DNA from: Thermoanaerobacter kivui
GTDB lineage: Bacteria > Bacillota > Thermoanaerobacteria > Thermoanaerobacterales > Thermoanaerobacteraceae
Assembly: GCF_000763575.1 (NCBI RefSeq)
Contig: NZ_CP009170.1
Location: 1,079,501 to 1,143,500, forward strand
Direction of reading: 5' to 3'
Length of the DNA: 64,000 nt
Each line of letters opens with the position of its first letter. The first letter of the stretch is position 1. Below the pieces are notes generated by a model, which was not told the origin of the DNA, searched no databases, and worked only from the letters and a program-made list of their open reading frames with translations. Shown here in pieces: positions 45,845 through 54,327 of the stretch. Made by a program: the position numbers and the translations under genes.

Positions 45845-47509
45845 TTGGCAAACAAGGCAAAACTCAAAATAATACCATTGGGCGGTTTAAATGAGATCGG
45901 CAAAAACATGACTGTTTTTGAGTTCGGGAATGACATTATAGTGGTTGATTGCGGTCTCGCTTTTCCTGATGATGAGATGTTGGGAATAGACCTCGTCATT
46001 CCTGACATTACTTATTTGTTGAAAAATCGTGAAAAAGTGAGGGCTATTGTTCTCACTCATGGTCATGAAGACCACATTGGAGCTTTACCTTATGTTCTAA
46101 AACAGCTTAATGTTCCGGTGTACGGCACTCGCTTAACATTAGGTTTGGTAGAATATAAGTTGAAGGAGCACGGCATTTTAAAAGATAGTAAATTGATAAC
46201 GGAAAGACCCAGGGAGATTGTGGAAATTGGCCAATTTAAAGTAGAGTTCATAAGGACTTCTCACAGCATAGCAGATTCGGCTGCTCTTGCAATCCACACT
46301 CCTGTCGGAACAGTGTTTCACTCAGGGGATTTTAAAATAGACTTTACTCCTATAGGAGGAGAAATTGCAGACTTACACCGTTTTGCACAGTTAGGGGAAA
46401 AAGGAGTACTTGTAATGCTGTGTGACAGCACGAACATTGAACGACCCGGTTATACCATGTCAGAAAGGACGGTTGGAGAAACTTTTGACAATCTTTTTAG
46501 AAAAGCAGAACAGCGCATTATAGTTGCGACCTTTGCTTCCAATATTCACAGAGTACAGCAAATTATAGACTCTGCCTACAAATATGGAAGAAGGGTTGCT
46601 ATTTCTGGCAGAAGTATGTTAAATGTGGTCAATGTAGCAGTAGAATTAGGGTATTTGCTTATCCCTGATGGGCTTTTAGTAGATATTGATGAAGCTAATA
46701 AACTGCCCCATGACAGAGTTGTTATCATAACCACCGGAAGCCAAGGAGAACCTATGTCTGCTCTTACAAGAATGGCTTCTTCTGAGCATAAAAAAGTAGA
46801 GATTGTACCGGGAGATACAGTGATAATTTCTGCTTCTGCTATTCCGGGAAATGAAAAACTTATTTCTCGCGTCATCAACCAATTATTTAAAAAAGGTGCC
46901 AATGTAATTTATGAAGCATTGGCAGATATTCATGTATCGGGTCACGCTTGTCAAGAAGAGATTAAGCTACTTCATACATTAATAAAACCTAAATTTTTCA
47001 TTCCTGTTCATGGAGAATACAGACATTTAGTTCAGCATGCTAAGCTTGCAGAGACTTTAGGAATGCCTCCCCAAAATATCTTTGTAGTAGATAATGGGAC
47101 GGTATTAGAGTTTACGAAAAATTCTGGCAGAGTTGCAGGTACAGTCACAGCGGGTAAAGTATTAGTAGATGGTCTTGGGGTAGGAGATGTAGGAAATATC
47201 GTCTTAAGAGACAGAAAACATTTGGCACAAGATGGATTATTAGTAGTAGTAGTTACCATATCCAAAGAAACTGGCAGTCTCATTGCAGGCCCCGACATAA
47301 TTTCAAGGGGATTTGTATATGTGAGAGAATCTGAAGATTTAATGGAGGAATCCAAAAATATCGTTAGAGAAGTGCTGGCAAAGTGCGAAAAAGAAGAGAT
47401 TAATGAATGGTCTGCTATAAAATCAATGATAAAAGACAATTTAAGCAGTTTTCTGTATGAAAAGACCAAGCGGAATCCCATGATATTGCCAATTATAATG
47501 GAGATTTAA
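45845..47509 (+). CDS. rnj: Ribonuclease J
   Basis: RNase J combines endonuclease and 5'-3' exonuclease activity in RNA turnover. The 554-residue protein has IPLGGLNEIGKNM at the start, the metal motif LTHGHEDHIGALPYVL near 75, SHSIADSAA near 140, GDFKIDFTP near 164, SGHACQEE near 368 and PVHGEYRHL near 390. TTG 45845 is preferred because AAAGGAGAT lies upstream; the ATG at 45827 would include that site. It heads rnj-ylbF-queT. Confidence 0.95.
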   Translation: MANKAKLKIIPLGGLNEIGKNMTVFEFGNDIIVVDCGLAFPDDEMLGIDLVIPDITYLLKNREKVRAIVLTHGHEDHIGALPYVLKQLNVPVYGTRLTLGLVEYKLKEHGILKDSKLITERPREIVEIGQFKVEFIRTSHSIADSAALAIHTPVGTVFHSGDFKIDFTPIGGEIADLHRFAQLGEKGVLVMLCDSTNIERPGYTMSERTVGETFDNLFRKAEQRIIVATFASNIHRVQQIIDSAYKYGRRVAISGRSMLNVVNVAVELGYLLIPDGLLVDIDEANKLPHDRVVIITTGSQGEPMSALTRMASSEHKKVEIVPGDTVIISASAIPGNEKLISRVINQLFKKGANVIYEALADIHVSGHACQEEIKLLHTLIKPKFFIPVHGEYRHLVQHAKLAETLGMPPQNIFVVDNGTVLEFTKNSGRVAGTVTAGKVLVDGLGVGDVGNIVLRDRKHLAQDGLLVVVVTISKETGSLIAGPDIISRGFVYVRESEDLMEESKNIVREVLAKCEKEEINEWSAIKSMIKDNLSSFLYEKTKRNPMILPIIMEI

Positions 47510-47526
47510 ATGGGAGGAAGTGTTAT

Positions 47527-47856
47527 ATGAACGTTTATGACAAAGCATATGAACTTGCCAATGCCATAAAGCAATTGCCAGAGTACAAGGCTTTTAAAGA
47601 GGCGTATAAAAAGATAAATGAAAATGAGCAAAACAAAAAGATGTTAGAAGACTTCAGAAAGAAACAACTGGAGATACAGGCTAAAGAACTGACAGGAGAA
47701 AAAGTAGACCCTAAAGAAAAAGAGGTATTACAAAAGTTGTGGGATATATTAAACCTCAATCCAGAGATAAGTTCATACCTCTCTTTGGAGTACAATATTG
47801 CAAAGATAATGGATGATATAGTTAAAATAATCATGGAACCGATGGAGATGAAATAG
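47527..47856 (+). CDS. ylbF: YlbF/YmcA family regulator
   Basis: A 109-residue helical protein with YDKAYELANAIKQLPEYKAF and FRKKQLEIQAKELTGEK, as in YlbF/YmcA proteins. In Bacillus these join YaaT as the Y-complex, which assists RNase Y and affects competence and sporulation. Its position straight after RNase J fits an RNA-turnover role. GGGAGGAAG precedes the ATG. Confidence 0.88.
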   Translation: MNVYDKAYELANAIKQLPEYKAFKEAYKKINENEQNKKMLEDFRKKQLEIQAKELTGEKVDPKEKEVLQKLWDILNLNPEISSYLSLEYNIAKIMDDIVKIIMEPMEMK

Positions 47857-47857
47857 A

Positions 47858-48328
47858 ATGAAGAAATTGGATGCAAAATACATCGTAAAAGCTGGAGTGA
47901 TTGCAGCAGTTTATTTTGTTGTCACTGTTGCTTTAGGTAGTGTCTCTTACGGACCTATTCAATTTCGATTATCTGAATCCTTAGTGGTATTACCTATGAT
48001 AGAACCGGCAGCGGTGTGGGGAGTTTTTATAGGATGCTTGTTAGCGAATATAGGAAGTCCTTTTGGATTAATTGATATTTTAGGTGGAAGTTTAGTGACG
48101 TTATTAGCTGCGTACCTTACATCAAAGACCAAAACTTTTTATAAAGGTATATTGCCCCCTATAATATTAAATGCGCTCGTTGTATCTATATGGGTAAGCT
48201 ACTTTACTAAGATGCCTTACTACCTTGTTGCTTTATATATAGCTTTGAGTGAGGCAATCGTCACAGGCATATTTGGCTATGTAGTGTTCATAGCTTACAA
48301 AAGGCTAAAAGATAAATATTCTCTGTAA
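47858..48328 (+). CDS. queT: QueT family queuosine-precursor transporter
   Basis: A 156-residue ECF-type S component with five or six hydrophobic segments and the QueT pattern SVSYGPIQFRLSESLVVLP. It is thought to import a queuosine precursor such as preQ1 or queuine. It starts 2 bases after ylbF, with GATGGAGATG as ribosome binding site. There is no room for a preQ1 riboswitch. queA and tgt in the same window use the imported base. Confidence 0.92.
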   Translation: MKKLDAKYIVKAGVIAAVYFVVTVALGSVSYGPIQFRLSESLVVLPMIEPAAVWGVFIGCLLANIGSPFGLIDILGGSLVTLLAAYLTSKTKTFYKGILPPIILNALVVSIWVSYFTKMPYYLVALYIALSEAIVTGIFGYVVFIAYKRLKDKYSL

Positions 48329-48364
48329 AAACAGGTAAGCATTAGGCTTACTTGTTTTTATTTT
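48325..48364 (+). terminator. Terminator after queT
   Basis: AAAACAGGTAAGC and GCTTACTTGTTTT pair with one G-U, followed by TATTTTTG. Confidence 0.75.
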
Positions 48365-48410
48365 TGTTTAATTATATAATTTATGTATAGCTATAAAGGG
48401 AGAGAAATCC

Positions 48411-49454
48411 ATGAATAATGTCGAATACAAAAGAAAAAGTAAATTAGTACCTTTAACGATTGCTGTAATTTTTTTGATTTTCTCTGCTTTTGTCTATTAT
48501 CAAAGCCTTTTTCAACCAGTGACAGCAAATACTGATGCACCTCAAAAGGTCATAAATATCCCAAAAGGATATTCGACTGTAAAGATAGGCAAAATTTTGA
48601 AGGAAAACAATTTGATAAAAAACGAATGGTTTTTTGTGTTAAGAGTTAAAGCGTTAAACGCTGATGGTAAATTACAGGCAGGTAAATACCTCTTAAGTTC
48701 TAACATGACTACAGACCAAATAATTAAAAAAATAGCTGCAGGTAAGGTACAAAACGATACAATAAAAGTGACGATTCCAGAGGGATTTACTGTTAAAGAC
48801 ATAGCTGAAAAGTTATCACAATTGGGCTTAGTAAATAAAAATAAGTTTCTAGAAGTTGCACAAAATGATACTTTTAACTACGATTTTTTAAAAGACATAC
48901 CGAAAGACAGACCCAGTAGATTAGAAGGATACATTTTTCCTGATACTTATCAAATACCTGTAGATGCTAGTGAAAAAGAAATAATAAATAGCATGCTTAA
49001 AAGGTTTGAAGAAGTTTATAATACTACTATAAAGGATAATGCGAAAAATGTAGGAATGTCTCCTGACCAAATTGTCATAATAGCTTCTATGATAGAAAAA
49101 GAGGCTGTTGTTGACAAAGATAGACCTTTGATTGCAGGGGTAATATACAATCGTTTAAAGAAGCATATGAAACTTCAAATAGATGCTACTGTTCAGTATG
49201 CGTTGGGAAAACACAAAGACAAGCTTTTGTATAAGGATTTGGAGGTAGATTCGCCCTATAATACCTATCAACATTATGGCCTACCTATAGGTCCTATTTG
49301 CAATCCGGGGTTTAAATCTATTGAAGCGGCTCTTTTTCCCGCAAAACATGATTTTTATTATTATGTAGCAAAAGAAGGCGGGTCCCACATTTTTACAAAA
49401 ACCTATGAAGAGCATTTAAAAGCGCAAAAGGCTATTTTAACAAATAGTAAATAA
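48411..49454 (+). CDS. mltG: Endolytic murein transglycosylase MltG
   Basis: MltG cuts nascent glycan strands at the membrane. The 347-residue protein has an N-terminal membrane anchor (residues 14-30), a LysM-like part (IPKGYSTVKIGKILKEN, IPEGFTVKDIAEKL), then the catalytic region with ASMIEKEAVVDKDRPLIAGV near 225 carrying the catalytic glutamate, and YNTYQHYGLPIGPICNPG near 285. GGGAGAG precedes the ATG. mltG-trmR-trhP order is common in Firmicutes. Confidence 0.94.
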   Translation: MNNVEYKRKSKLVPLTIAVIFLIFSAFVYYQSLFQPVTANTDAPQKVINIPKGYSTVKIGKILKENNLIKNEWFFVLRVKALNADGKLQAGKYLLSSNMTTDQIIKKIAAGKVQNDTIKVTIPEGFTVKDIAEKLSQLGLVNKNKFLEVAQNDTFNYDFLKDIPKDRPSRLEGYIFPDTYQIPVDASEKEIINSMLKRFEEVYNTTIKDNAKNVGMSPDQIVIIASMIEKEAVVDKDRPLIAGVIYNRLKKHMKLQIDATVQYALGKHKDKLLYKDLEVDSPYNTYQHYGLPIGPICNPGFKSIEAALFPAKHDFYYYVAKEGGSHIFTKTYEEHLKAQKAILTNSK

Positions 49455-49474
49455 TTTTGTGAAAGGGTTGAGTT

Positions 49475-50119
49475 ATGGAAATAACCTCAAGAGATATTAA
49501 ATTTATAAGAGAGATGACACCTAAGTTTGAATATCCATTAAATGAGATAGAAAAGTATGCTCGCAAGAATTATATTCCCATTGCGAAACCAGAAGTGGCT
49601 GCGTTTTTAAACTTTATAGTGAAAGTCAAAAAACCACAAAATATACTGGAAATAGGCACTGCTGTAGGTTATTCTACTATAATAATGGCGAAGGCTTATT
49701 CCAAAACTCATATAGTTACAATTGAAAGAGATATTAATTTAGCTGAAATGGCGAAAGAAAATTTTAAAAAAGCGGGTATAGAGGATAAAATTGAGATTAT
49801 CTGTGGAGAAGCACAAGAGGTTTTACCTAATTTGAGCAAAAAGTACGATTTAATTTTTGTGGATGCTGCAAAAGGGCACTATAGAGAATTTTACGAGGAA
49901 AGTAAAAGGCTTTTAAGTAAAGGTGGTATATTCGTTTGGGATAATGTATTGTACAAAGGCTATGTAGTAGGAGAAAAGAATGTTAAACACAAAAGAAGAA
50001 CCATTGTCTATAGGATGAGAGATTTTATAGATGTTTTGTACAAGGATAAAACGCTCTTTACTGTGATTTTGCCATTGGGGGATGGTTTGGCTGTAAGTGT
50101 TAAGGAGGAGGAAAGATGA
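49475..50119 (+). CDS. trmR: tRNA 5-hydroxyuridine methyltransferase TrmR
   Basis: An AdoMet-dependent O-methyltransferase of 214 residues. NILEIGTAVGYSTIIMA near residue 55 binds AdoMet, and YDLIFVDAAKGHYREFYE near 128 and WDNVLYKGYV near 153 are family motifs. YrrM (TrmR) of Bacillus methylates 5-hydroxyuridine at position 34. The following U32 gene, which makes the hydroxyuridine, supports this function. It overlaps trhP by ATGA (50116-50119). Confidence 0.9.
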   Translation: MEITSRDIKFIREMTPKFEYPLNEIEKYARKNYIPIAKPEVAAFLNFIVKVKKPQNILEIGTAVGYSTIIMAKAYSKTHIVTIERDINLAEMAKENFKKAGIEDKIEIICGEAQEVLPNLSKKYDLIFVDAAKGHYREFYEESKRLLSKGGIFVWDNVLYKGYVVGEKNVKHKRRTIVYRMRDFIDVLYKDKTLFTVILPLGDGLAVSVKEEER

Positions 50120-51333
50120 TAGAACTTTTGGCACCTGTTGGAGATTTGGAAAGGTTGAAAATTGCGATAAACTATGGAGCAGATGCTGTATACTTTGGAG
50201 GAAGACATTACAGTTTAAGGTCATCCGTCGGTTTAACTCTTGACGAAATAAAAGAAGCAGTAAAATATGTCAAAAAACACGGGAAAAAAGCTTATATCAC
50301 CATAAATATATTCCCTCACAATGAGGATTTAGAGGGATTGCCTGAATATATAGAGGCTGTAAAAGATATTGGAATAGACGCTATTATTTTATCTGACCCG
50401 GGAATTTTTTCTATTGTAAAAGAAGTAGCGCCTAATATAGATATTCACATCAGCACTCAAGCAAATAATGTAAATTATAAGAGTGCTTTGTTTTGGCATA
50501 ATTTAGGGGCAAAGAGAATTATATTGGCGAGAGAGCTTTCTTTGAAAGAAATAAAAGAAATAAGGGAAAAAACGCCAAAAACTTTGGAATTAGAAGCTTT
50601 TGTTCACGGTGCCATGTGCATTTCTTATTCGGGGAGGTGTCTTTTAAGCAATTATTTGACTGGCCGCGATTCTAATAAAGGAGAGTGTGCGCAACCCTGC
50701 CGATGGAAATATTATCTTGTAGAAGAAAAAAGGCCAGGAGAGTATATGCCCATTTTCGAAGATGAAAGGGGCACATATATTATGAATTCTAAAGACCTAT
50801 GCATGATAGAGTACATTCCAGAACTTGTTGAGGCTGGAGTTACAAGTTTTAAAATTGAGGGAAGAAACAAAAGTGCCTACTATGTTGCTGTAGTGACACG
50901 GGCTTACAGAAAGGCGATTGACGATTACCTTGAAAAAGGAAAAGATTATGTTTTTGACAAAAAACTTCTTGAAGAGGTTTCTAAAGCAAGTCACAGAGGA
51001 TTTACCACAGGGTTTTATTTTGGCAAACCAGGTCCTGATGCTCAAAATTATGAGTCTTCAAAATATATACGGACTCATGATTTTGTAGGAATTGTTAAAG
51101 ATTATGACCCAAATACAGGAATTGCTGTTGTAGAGCAAAGAAATAGGATGTTTGTGGGAGATAAAATTGAGATTATGGGTCCTAAAGTAGAGTTTGAGCA
51201 GCAAATTGAAAAAATGTGGGATGAAGAAGGAAATGAGATTGAAGTAGCTCCCCATCCTCAAATGATAGTGAAAATTCCTGTAAAGTATCCTGTAGAAGAA
51301 TTTTTTATACTGCGTCGAGAAATTAAAAATTAG
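50116..51333 (+). CDS. trhP: U32-family tRNA hydroxylation protein TrhP
   Basis: This 405-residue U32 'peptidase' family protein starts MIELLAPVGDLERLKIAI and has the signature ELEAFVHGAMCISYSGRCLLSNY near 155-177 plus further cysteines in GECAQPCRWKYY. The cysteines may hold an Fe-S cluster. TrhP/YrrO uses prephenate to support 5-hydroxyuridine formation at tRNA position 34. The length matches YrrO (TrhP2) better than the shorter YrrN, which is absent. Translationally coupled to trmR. Confidence 0.9.
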   Translation: MIELLAPVGDLERLKIAINYGADAVYFGGRHYSLRSSVGLTLDEIKEAVKYVKKHGKKAYITINIFPHNEDLEGLPEYIEAVKDIGIDAIILSDPGIFSIVKEVAPNIDIHISTQANNVNYKSALFWHNLGAKRIILARELSLKEIKEIREKTPKTLELEAFVHGAMCISYSGRCLLSNYLTGRDSNKGECAQPCRWKYYLVEEKRPGEYMPIFEDERGTYIMNSKDLCMIEYIPELVEAGVTSFKIEGRNKSAYYVAVVTRAYRKAIDDYLEKGKDYVFDKKLLEEVSKASHRGFTTGFYFGKPGPDAQNYESSKYIRTHDFVGIVKDYDPNTGIAVVEQRNRMFVGDKIEIMGPKVEFEQQIEKMWDEEGNEIEVAPHPQMIVKIPVKYPVEEFFILRREIKN

Positions 51334-51336
51334 GTT

Positions 51337-51385
51337 AAAACTTGCTCCTTTTGGGAATACTTTTTCCTGAAAGGAGCAAAGTTTT
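51337..51385 (+). promoter_or_regulatory. Hairpin holding the PBP ribosome binding site
   Basis: AAAACTT-GCTCCTTT (51337-51351) pairs with AAAGGAGC-A-AAGTTTT (51370-51385) with one bulge. The 3' arm contains AAAGGAG, the ribosome binding site of the next gene, whose ATG follows immediately. It may end the trmR-trhP transcript, but it also should hide the site from ribosomes on read-through RNA. Confidence 0.65.
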
Positions 51386-52993
51386 ATGGAAAATAGAAAT
51401 TATAGGATTGTTTTTTTGAGGGTAGTTTTGTCAATTTTAACGTTAACATTGATTTTTAGGCTTTTTTACATTCAGGTAATCAAAGGAGATTTTTATTCTC
51501 AAAAAGCAGTGGAACAAAAAATTAGAAGCTTTAAAATTTTGGAGAGAAGAGGAGAAATATACGACAGGAATATGACTCCTTTTACTGATAGAGAATATAA
51601 AGAATATATATTTGCGATACCTAAAATGTTAACTGACAAAGAAAAAGCCGCTAAGGTTATAAGTGAAATTGCCGCAGTAAACTGTGAGGATGTGTTAAAA
51701 TCCTTAAAAAGTGCAAAAGATTATGTGAAATATGAAGTTAAATTTAACTCAAACAACAAATTACCTATAGGCATTTTTAAGTTAGCTTTGCCTCAAAGGT
51801 ATTCGCAAAATTCTTTAGCAAGACATGTAATAGGGTATGTAGGAGAGAAAAAGATGGGTTTAGAAGATACTTTTAATGAAATTTTAAATAGCAAAAGGGA
51901 AGATAGCATTGCAGTGTTTACTGATGGGAATAATACTGATTATATAAAAGGGTTAGGAGTAAGGTTAAAAACTTCTGGAAAAGAAGTTTTGGGGGTAAAA
52001 ACTACTCTTGATTATCACATACAAAAGGCAGTAGAAGATGCTCTTGACAAGAATATGGTAGATGGAGCAGCAGTGGTATTAGATATAAAAACAGGTGATA
52101 TACTTGCAATGGCAAGTAGGCCTAATTTTGACCAAAATAATATTCAAGCTTATTTAAATAGCTCTAACGAAGAATTTATAAACAAAGCTGTCTCAATGTA
52201 TCCACCTGGCTCTATTTTTAAAATTGTAATAGCTGCTGCAGCGTTAGAATATAATAAAGTGAATTTACAGGATACTTTTTATTGCAGTGGTAGTTATGAT
52301 ATAAATGGAATAGTATTTCACGATTACAAAGGAGAAAGTCATGGAGTAATAAACATGGTAAAAGGTTTTGCAGTTTCCTGCAATACTACTTTTATAAAGA
52401 TTGGGCAAATAACAGGGGCCAAAAATATTTTGGAGATGGCGAGAAAATTTGGAATAGAAAGTGATGATGGTCTGCCAATACCTGAGCAAATAGGGAGATT
52501 GCCTAAATTGTCTGATACTTATGGAGCAGGTATTGGGAATTTGTCAATAGGGCAAGGAGATGTGCTGATGACGCCTCTTCAAGCAGCTGATATCGCAGCG
52601 ACAATAGCTAATAACGGTGTTAGGAATGTTCCACGTTTAGTGACTGCAATAGTTGATGAAGAAGGGAAAGAAATTGAAAAATTGTCTCAGAAAAAGTCTT
52701 ACAGGGTGATAAGCGAAAAAACAGCCAAAATTTTAAAAGGAATGATGAGAGAAGTGGTTATTGACCAAGAAGGAACAGGAAAAAGGGCTGAGACTACCTA
52801 TGGCAGTGCTGGTAAAACAGGTTCTGCTGAAGTTAGCAAGGAGCTAAATATATATCATGCTTGGTTTACAGGTTTTGTTCCTTTTGATAAGCCTAAATAT
52901 GCAATTTCGATTTTTGTAAAAAATGGAGATACTGGAGGAACTAAAGCTGCCCCTCTTTTTAAAGAAATAGCGGAGGAAATAATGAAATATTGA
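51386..52993 (+). CDS. Class B penicillin-binding protein (transpeptidase)
   Basis: A 535-residue peptidoglycan transpeptidase: membrane anchor at residues 9-28, a dimerisation domain with ILERRGEIYDRNMTPF, then the transpeptidase domain with YPPGSIFKI (nucleophile serine, SxxK) near residue 275, SCN near 331 and GKTGSAE near 478. It is shorter than FtsI/SpoVD and lacks PASTA domains, so it may be a PBP2/SpoVD-like sporulation or elongation enzyme. It precedes sigK, which makes a role in spore cortex plausible but unproven. Confidence 0.9.
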   Translation: MENRNYRIVFLRVVLSILTLTLIFRLFYIQVIKGDFYSQKAVEQKIRSFKILERRGEIYDRNMTPFTDREYKEYIFAIPKMLTDKEKAAKVISEIAAVNCEDVLKSLKSAKDYVKYEVKFNSNNKLPIGIFKLALPQRYSQNSLARHVIGYVGEKKMGLEDTFNEILNSKREDSIAVFTDGNNTDYIKGLGVRLKTSGKEVLGVKTTLDYHIQKAVEDALDKNMVDGAAVVLDIKTGDILAMASRPNFDQNNIQAYLNSSNEEFINKAVSMYPPGSIFKIVIAAAALEYNKVNLQDTFYCSGSYDINGIVFHDYKGESHGVINMVKGFAVSCNTTFIKIGQITGAKNILEMARKFGIESDDGLPIPEQIGRLPKLSDTYGAGIGNLSIGQGDVLMTPLQAADIAATIANNGVRNVPRLVTAIVDEEGKEIEKLSQKKSYRVISEKTAKILKGMMREVVIDQEGTGKRAETTYGSAGKTGSAEVSKELNIYHAWFTGFVPFDKPKYAISIFVKNGDTGGTKAAPLFKEIAEEIMKY

Positions 52994-53002
52994 TGTACGT
53001 GC

Positions 53003-53029
53003 ACCATTTTGTATAAACCTCATATAATA
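53003..53029 (+). promoter_or_regulatory. Sigma-K (sigma-E)-type promoter of sigK
   Basis: AC at 53003-53004 and CATATAATA at 53021-53029 are 16 bases apart, fitting the Bacillus sigma-K consensus AC-16/17-CATAnnnTA. The -10 also resembles the sigma-E CATACAAT. Mother-cell expression with autoregulation is implied. Confidence 0.6.
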
Positions 53030-53061
53030 GATGTGTAATGTTGAAAAAAGGGGTGGCGGCA

Positions 53062-53757
53062 ATGTGGGAAGTTGTTGTTGCAATTTTGGCTTCAATTGTA
53101 AAGGAAATCTTAAATCTTGGTTACTTGACAAACACCAACTCTTTTCCCAATCCACTTACTCCAGAAGAAGAAAAGAAATATTTAGAAGCTTATAAAAACG
53201 GTGATGAGGAAGCGAGGAATATTTTAATAGAAAGAAACTTAAGGTTGGTAGCTCATGTTGTTAAAAAGTACAGTGGCACAGGTAAAGATATAGATGATTT
53301 AATATCTATTGGGACAATAGGGCTTATAAAAGCAATTTCCACCTTTGATTCTTCTAAAGGAACACATCTTGCCACATATGCAGCCAGATGTATAGAAAAC
53401 GAAATACTTATGTCTATACGAACGGAAAAAAAGATGAAAGGAGAGGTTTTTTTACAGGATCCTATTGGAGTAGATAAAGAAGGCAATGAGATATCTTTGA
53501 TGGATGTACTTGGCACAGAGGAAGATGAAATATCAGAGCAAGTGGAGAAAAAACTTCAAATTAAAAAGTTGTACAGTAAAATGAACAGCGTTTTAAAAAA
53601 TAGAGAACGGTTAATTATAGAAATGAGGTATGGTCTGTACAATGGGAAAGTGAGGACTCAAAGAGAAATAGCAAAGATGCTTGGTATATCTCGTTCCTAT
53701 GTCTCAAGGATTGAAAAGAAGGCTTTAAATAAGCTTTTTAAAGAGCTTTCCATGTAA
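53062..53757 (+). CDS. sigK: Sporulation sigma factor SigK (pro-sigma-K), uninterrupted
   Basis: The 231-residue protein matches pro-sigma-K: a hydrophobic N-terminal pro-sequence (residues 1-20, VVVAILASIVKEIL), FPNPLTPEEEKKYLEAYKNG, region 2 RNLRLVAHVVKKYSG and DDLISIGTIGLIKAISTF, YAARCIENEILM, and region 4 TQREIAKMLGISRSYVSRIEK. It is complete, so no skin element rearrangement is needed. ATG 53062 lies 8 bases after AAAAGGGGTGG. The pro-sequence would be removed by SpoIVFB if present; BofC-like at 8216 fits the same checkpoint. Confidence 0.94.
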   Translation: MWEVVVAILASIVKEILNLGYLTNTNSFPNPLTPEEEKKYLEAYKNGDEEARNILIERNLRLVAHVVKKYSGTGKDIDDLISIGTIGLIKAISTFDSSKGTHLATYAARCIENEILMSIRTEKKMKGEVFLQDPIGVDKEGNEISLMDVLGTEEDEISEQVEKKLQIKKLYSKMNSVLKNRERLIIEMRYGLYNGKVRTQREIAKMLGISRSYVSRIEKKALNKLFKELSM

Positions 53758-53768
53758 AACTGTTTGTA

Positions 53769-53798
53769 TTGACAGTTTATTTTTTTTTATTATATAAT
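53769..53798 (+). promoter_or_regulatory. Promoter of yqeG-aroE
   Basis: TTGACA (53769-53774) and TATAAT (53793-53798) with an 18-base spacer. Confidence 0.7.
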
Positions 53799-53820
53799 TT
53801 TAACAAAATGAGGTGAACAT

Positions 53821-54327
53821 ATGTATGAAAAGTTGATTCCTGATATGATAGTGGAAAGCGTATATGAAATAGATTTGAATATGCTAAAGAAAAGAGGCAT
53901 AAATAATCTTGTTATTGATATAGACAATACTTTAGTGCCGTACAAATGCAAGCTTCCTGATAAAAAAACAATAGAATGGTTTGAAAGGCTTAAGCAAAAT
54001 GGCTTTAAAATTTGTCTTATTTCAAACAACACTGAAAGGCGAGTAAACGAATTTAGAGAAAAAATTGGCGTACCGGGTATAGCCTGGGCTATCAAACCAA
54101 GAAAAGGAGCCTTTAAAAAAGCTCTTAAGATTTTAAACGCAAAACCCAATGAAACTGCTTTAATAGGAGATCAGATATTTACTGATATTTTGGGAGGGAA
54201 AAGAGCAGGTTTATACACCATTTTGGTAAAGCCTTTGTCTAAAGAGGAATTTGGCTGGACGAGGCTTATGAGAAGAGCAGAAAGACATTTTCTTAAAAGG
54301 ATTGAGGAATATGGAGATCAATTCTAA
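53821..54327 (+). CDS. yqeG: YqeG family HAD phosphatase
   Basis: A 168-residue HAD-superfamily phosphatase with VIDIDNTLVPYKCKLPD near residue 34 (catalytic DxD), ICLISNNT near 67, KPRKGAF near 97 and IGDQIFTDILGGKRAGL near 118. The physiological substrate is unknown. GAGGTGAACAT precedes the ATG. It overlaps aroE by 17 bases. Confidence 0.93.
   Translation: MYEKLIPDMIVESVYEIDLNMLKKRGINNLVIDIDNTLVPYKCKLPDKKTIEWFERLKQNGFKICLISNNTERRVNEFREKIGVPGIAWAIKPRKGAFKKALKILNAKPNETALIGDQIFTDILGGKRAGLYTILVKPLSKEEFGWTRLMRRAERHFLKRIEEYGDQF

Noticed and set aside
47858-47900. preQ1 riboswitch before queT
   Set aside because: queT starts 2 bases after ylbF, leaving no space, and no preQ1 motif is seen in the ylbF end.
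53062-53757. Skin-element interruption of sigK
   Set aside because: The sigma factor frame is complete from pro-sequence through region 4.
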